From contig CAMWKY010000097.1 of assembly GCA_947174965.1 (NCBI GenBank), positions 1 to 7,567 of the forward strand: a DNA stretch of 7,567 bases. The letters are read 5' to 3'. How positions within the stretch are numbered: the first letter of the stretch is position 1; every line of letters starts with the position of its first letter. Positions 7,489 through 7,567 of the stretch are shown here, in pieces. The notes under the pieces were generated by a model, which ran no database searches, was not told the DNA's origin, and saw only the letters and a list, made by a program, of their open reading frames with translations. The position numbers and the translations under genes are program-made. This DNA comes from an uncultured Ruminococcus sp. Its GTDB lineage: Bacteria; Bacillota; Clostridia; Oscillospirales; Ruminococcaceae.

Positions 7489-7551
7489 GTTGGTATTATC
7501 AATACATTGAAAAATATACTACCATCTATTGCAAATTCCATTGAAAAGTGA
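5860..7551 (+). CDS. DUF3991/TOPRIM domain protein (primase-like) with three C-terminal repeat modules
   Basis: Residues 1-88 resemble the DnaG zinc-domain fold (NLPLFLMANGFEL, WFRFSTDEGGDNISFV, SFVEAVEML) but lack the CHC2 zinc ligands, as is usual in DUF3991 proteins. Residues about 120-196 match DUF3991 (YLCKTRGLDYNMISKLVKSG). Residues 204-294 form a TOPRIM domain with FFESAIDML (E208), SDNDKAG (D259, D261) and DWNDAL (289-294), the acidic metal-binding set. Residues 311-373, 396-463 and 477-543 are three repeat modules like those of the preceding gene. Such proteins are common in conjugative elements beside topB and are taken to act on transferred single-stranded DNA, possibly as primase or nuclease; the reaction is not proven. 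The ATG lies four bases after the previous stop. Only CAGGGA (5841-5846) resembles a ribosome binding site and it is 13 bases away, so translation probably depends on coupling. An ATG at 5855 is followed at once by a stop. Confidence 0.88.
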   Translation: MKITDEQIERANSVNLPLFLMANGFELKRVGREYSWKEHDSLHIKNNEPGERGRWFRFSTDEGGDNISFVREYMNKSFVEAVEMLNGEIYVRDFVPSHSYEYKPKKVQKSDISIVENDDCKRVFAYLCKTRGLDYNMISKLVKSGKIVQEQKTGNAVFKIFDENNRLVGAEKVGTSTQQKFKGIATGSASGYGFEVCKGNGENALFFESAIDMLSYLQMYGSQLENHRLVSMMGVKPSVVIDTMERFGIPPENVFICSDNDKAGNELFTRLQNEFPQIKRIFPDNRYKDWNDALRDIPKEKEEVGKVTTYGNKTWNDATDNRNKTLVSMNENTFMKLKNQLDNSGINYFAYAKKESVVMAVNDKDIDWLKQLAGNENLPTRKSNVEYIPPQKNIIGNAEYRYISDKQYISADSDTALKMAEIMLSRNVQFSGRIYLNGKATLTVSGADLAHVKSIQQSVIDMRKQFARESKAGEIIGNKAYRDIRQRQIYYSKLTPEQYKKVQPYLDTNAEYSGLIRDNKVIFTVEKDDSATFHRALENAQREVGIINTLKNILPSIANSIEK

Positions 7552-7557
7552 TATAAT
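7529..7557 (+). promoter_or_regulatory. Strong promoter reading out of the right edge
   Basis: TTGCAA (7529-7534), a 17-bp spacer and a perfect TATAAT (7552-7557) are present, and the -10 is extended by TGA immediately before it. That TGA is also the stop codon of the TOPRIM gene, so the promoter overlaps the operon's end. A transcript would start at about 7564 and serve the gene to the right. No terminator lies between, so the operon may also read through. Confidence 0.6.
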
Positions 7558-7567
7558 ATATGAGGGT

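Noticed and set aside
1..7567. CRISPR array, tRNA, rRNA, riboswitch, relaxase/oriT or integrase
   Set aside because: I saw no spaced identical DNA repeats, cloverleaf, ribosomal sequence, relaxase histidine motif or tyrosine/serine recombinase motif. The repeats present are protein-level and diverged at DNA level.

Overview
The window looks like part of the DNA-processing segment of an integrative and conjugative element (or related plasmid) from a low-to-moderate GC Bacillota, most likely a gut Clostridia/Ruminococcus-type bacterium. This rests on AT-rich intergenic DNA, strong GGAG-type ribosome binding sites, an Rpn/PD-(D/E)XK transposase-nuclease typical of those genomes, and a stand-alone topoisomerase III in one operon with a DUF3991/TOPRIM primase-like protein. 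The organism assignment is inference. No relaxase, coupling protein, VirB4 or integrase lies in the window, so mobility itself is not proven here.

Layout. Positions 1-318 (minus strand) hold the N-terminal 106 residues of an Rpn-family PD-(D/E)XK protein that runs off the left edge. The 147-bp gap 319-465 is a divergent promoter region with a good minus-strand promoter, weaker plus-strand candidates, a 15-bp inverted repeat and short direct repeats. From 466 to 7551 the plus strand carries six genes: DNA topoisomerase III (466-2475), three small unrecognised genes (2479-2790, 2771-3280, 3277-3828), a 674-residue coiled-coil repeat protein (3831-5855) and a 563-residue DUF3991/TOPRIM protein (5860-7551). 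Spacing between them is 2 to 4 bp or an overlap of 4 or 20 bp, so they are almost certainly one co-transcribed, translationally coupled unit. A strong promoter (TTGCAA, 17 bp, extended TATAAT) overlaps the stop codon of the last gene and points out of the right edge.

How the genes may work together. Topoisomerase III would decatenate or relax single-stranded intermediates, and the DUF3991/TOPRIM protein resembles a primase-type enzyme that has lost its zinc-binding residues. The most interesting signal is a set of repeat modules that link the otherwise anonymous genes. One module of about 60-70 residues (helix, two strands, helix by eye) occurs three times at the C-terminus of the coiled-coil protein, three times at the C-terminus of the TOPRIM protein and apparently once in the 183-residue protein. 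A second, 29-residue module occurs three times in the 169-residue protein and once in the same 183-residue protein. The 183-residue protein therefore carries both modules. I infer that these proteins form, or bind, a common nucleoprotein assembly; the sequence does not show this directly.
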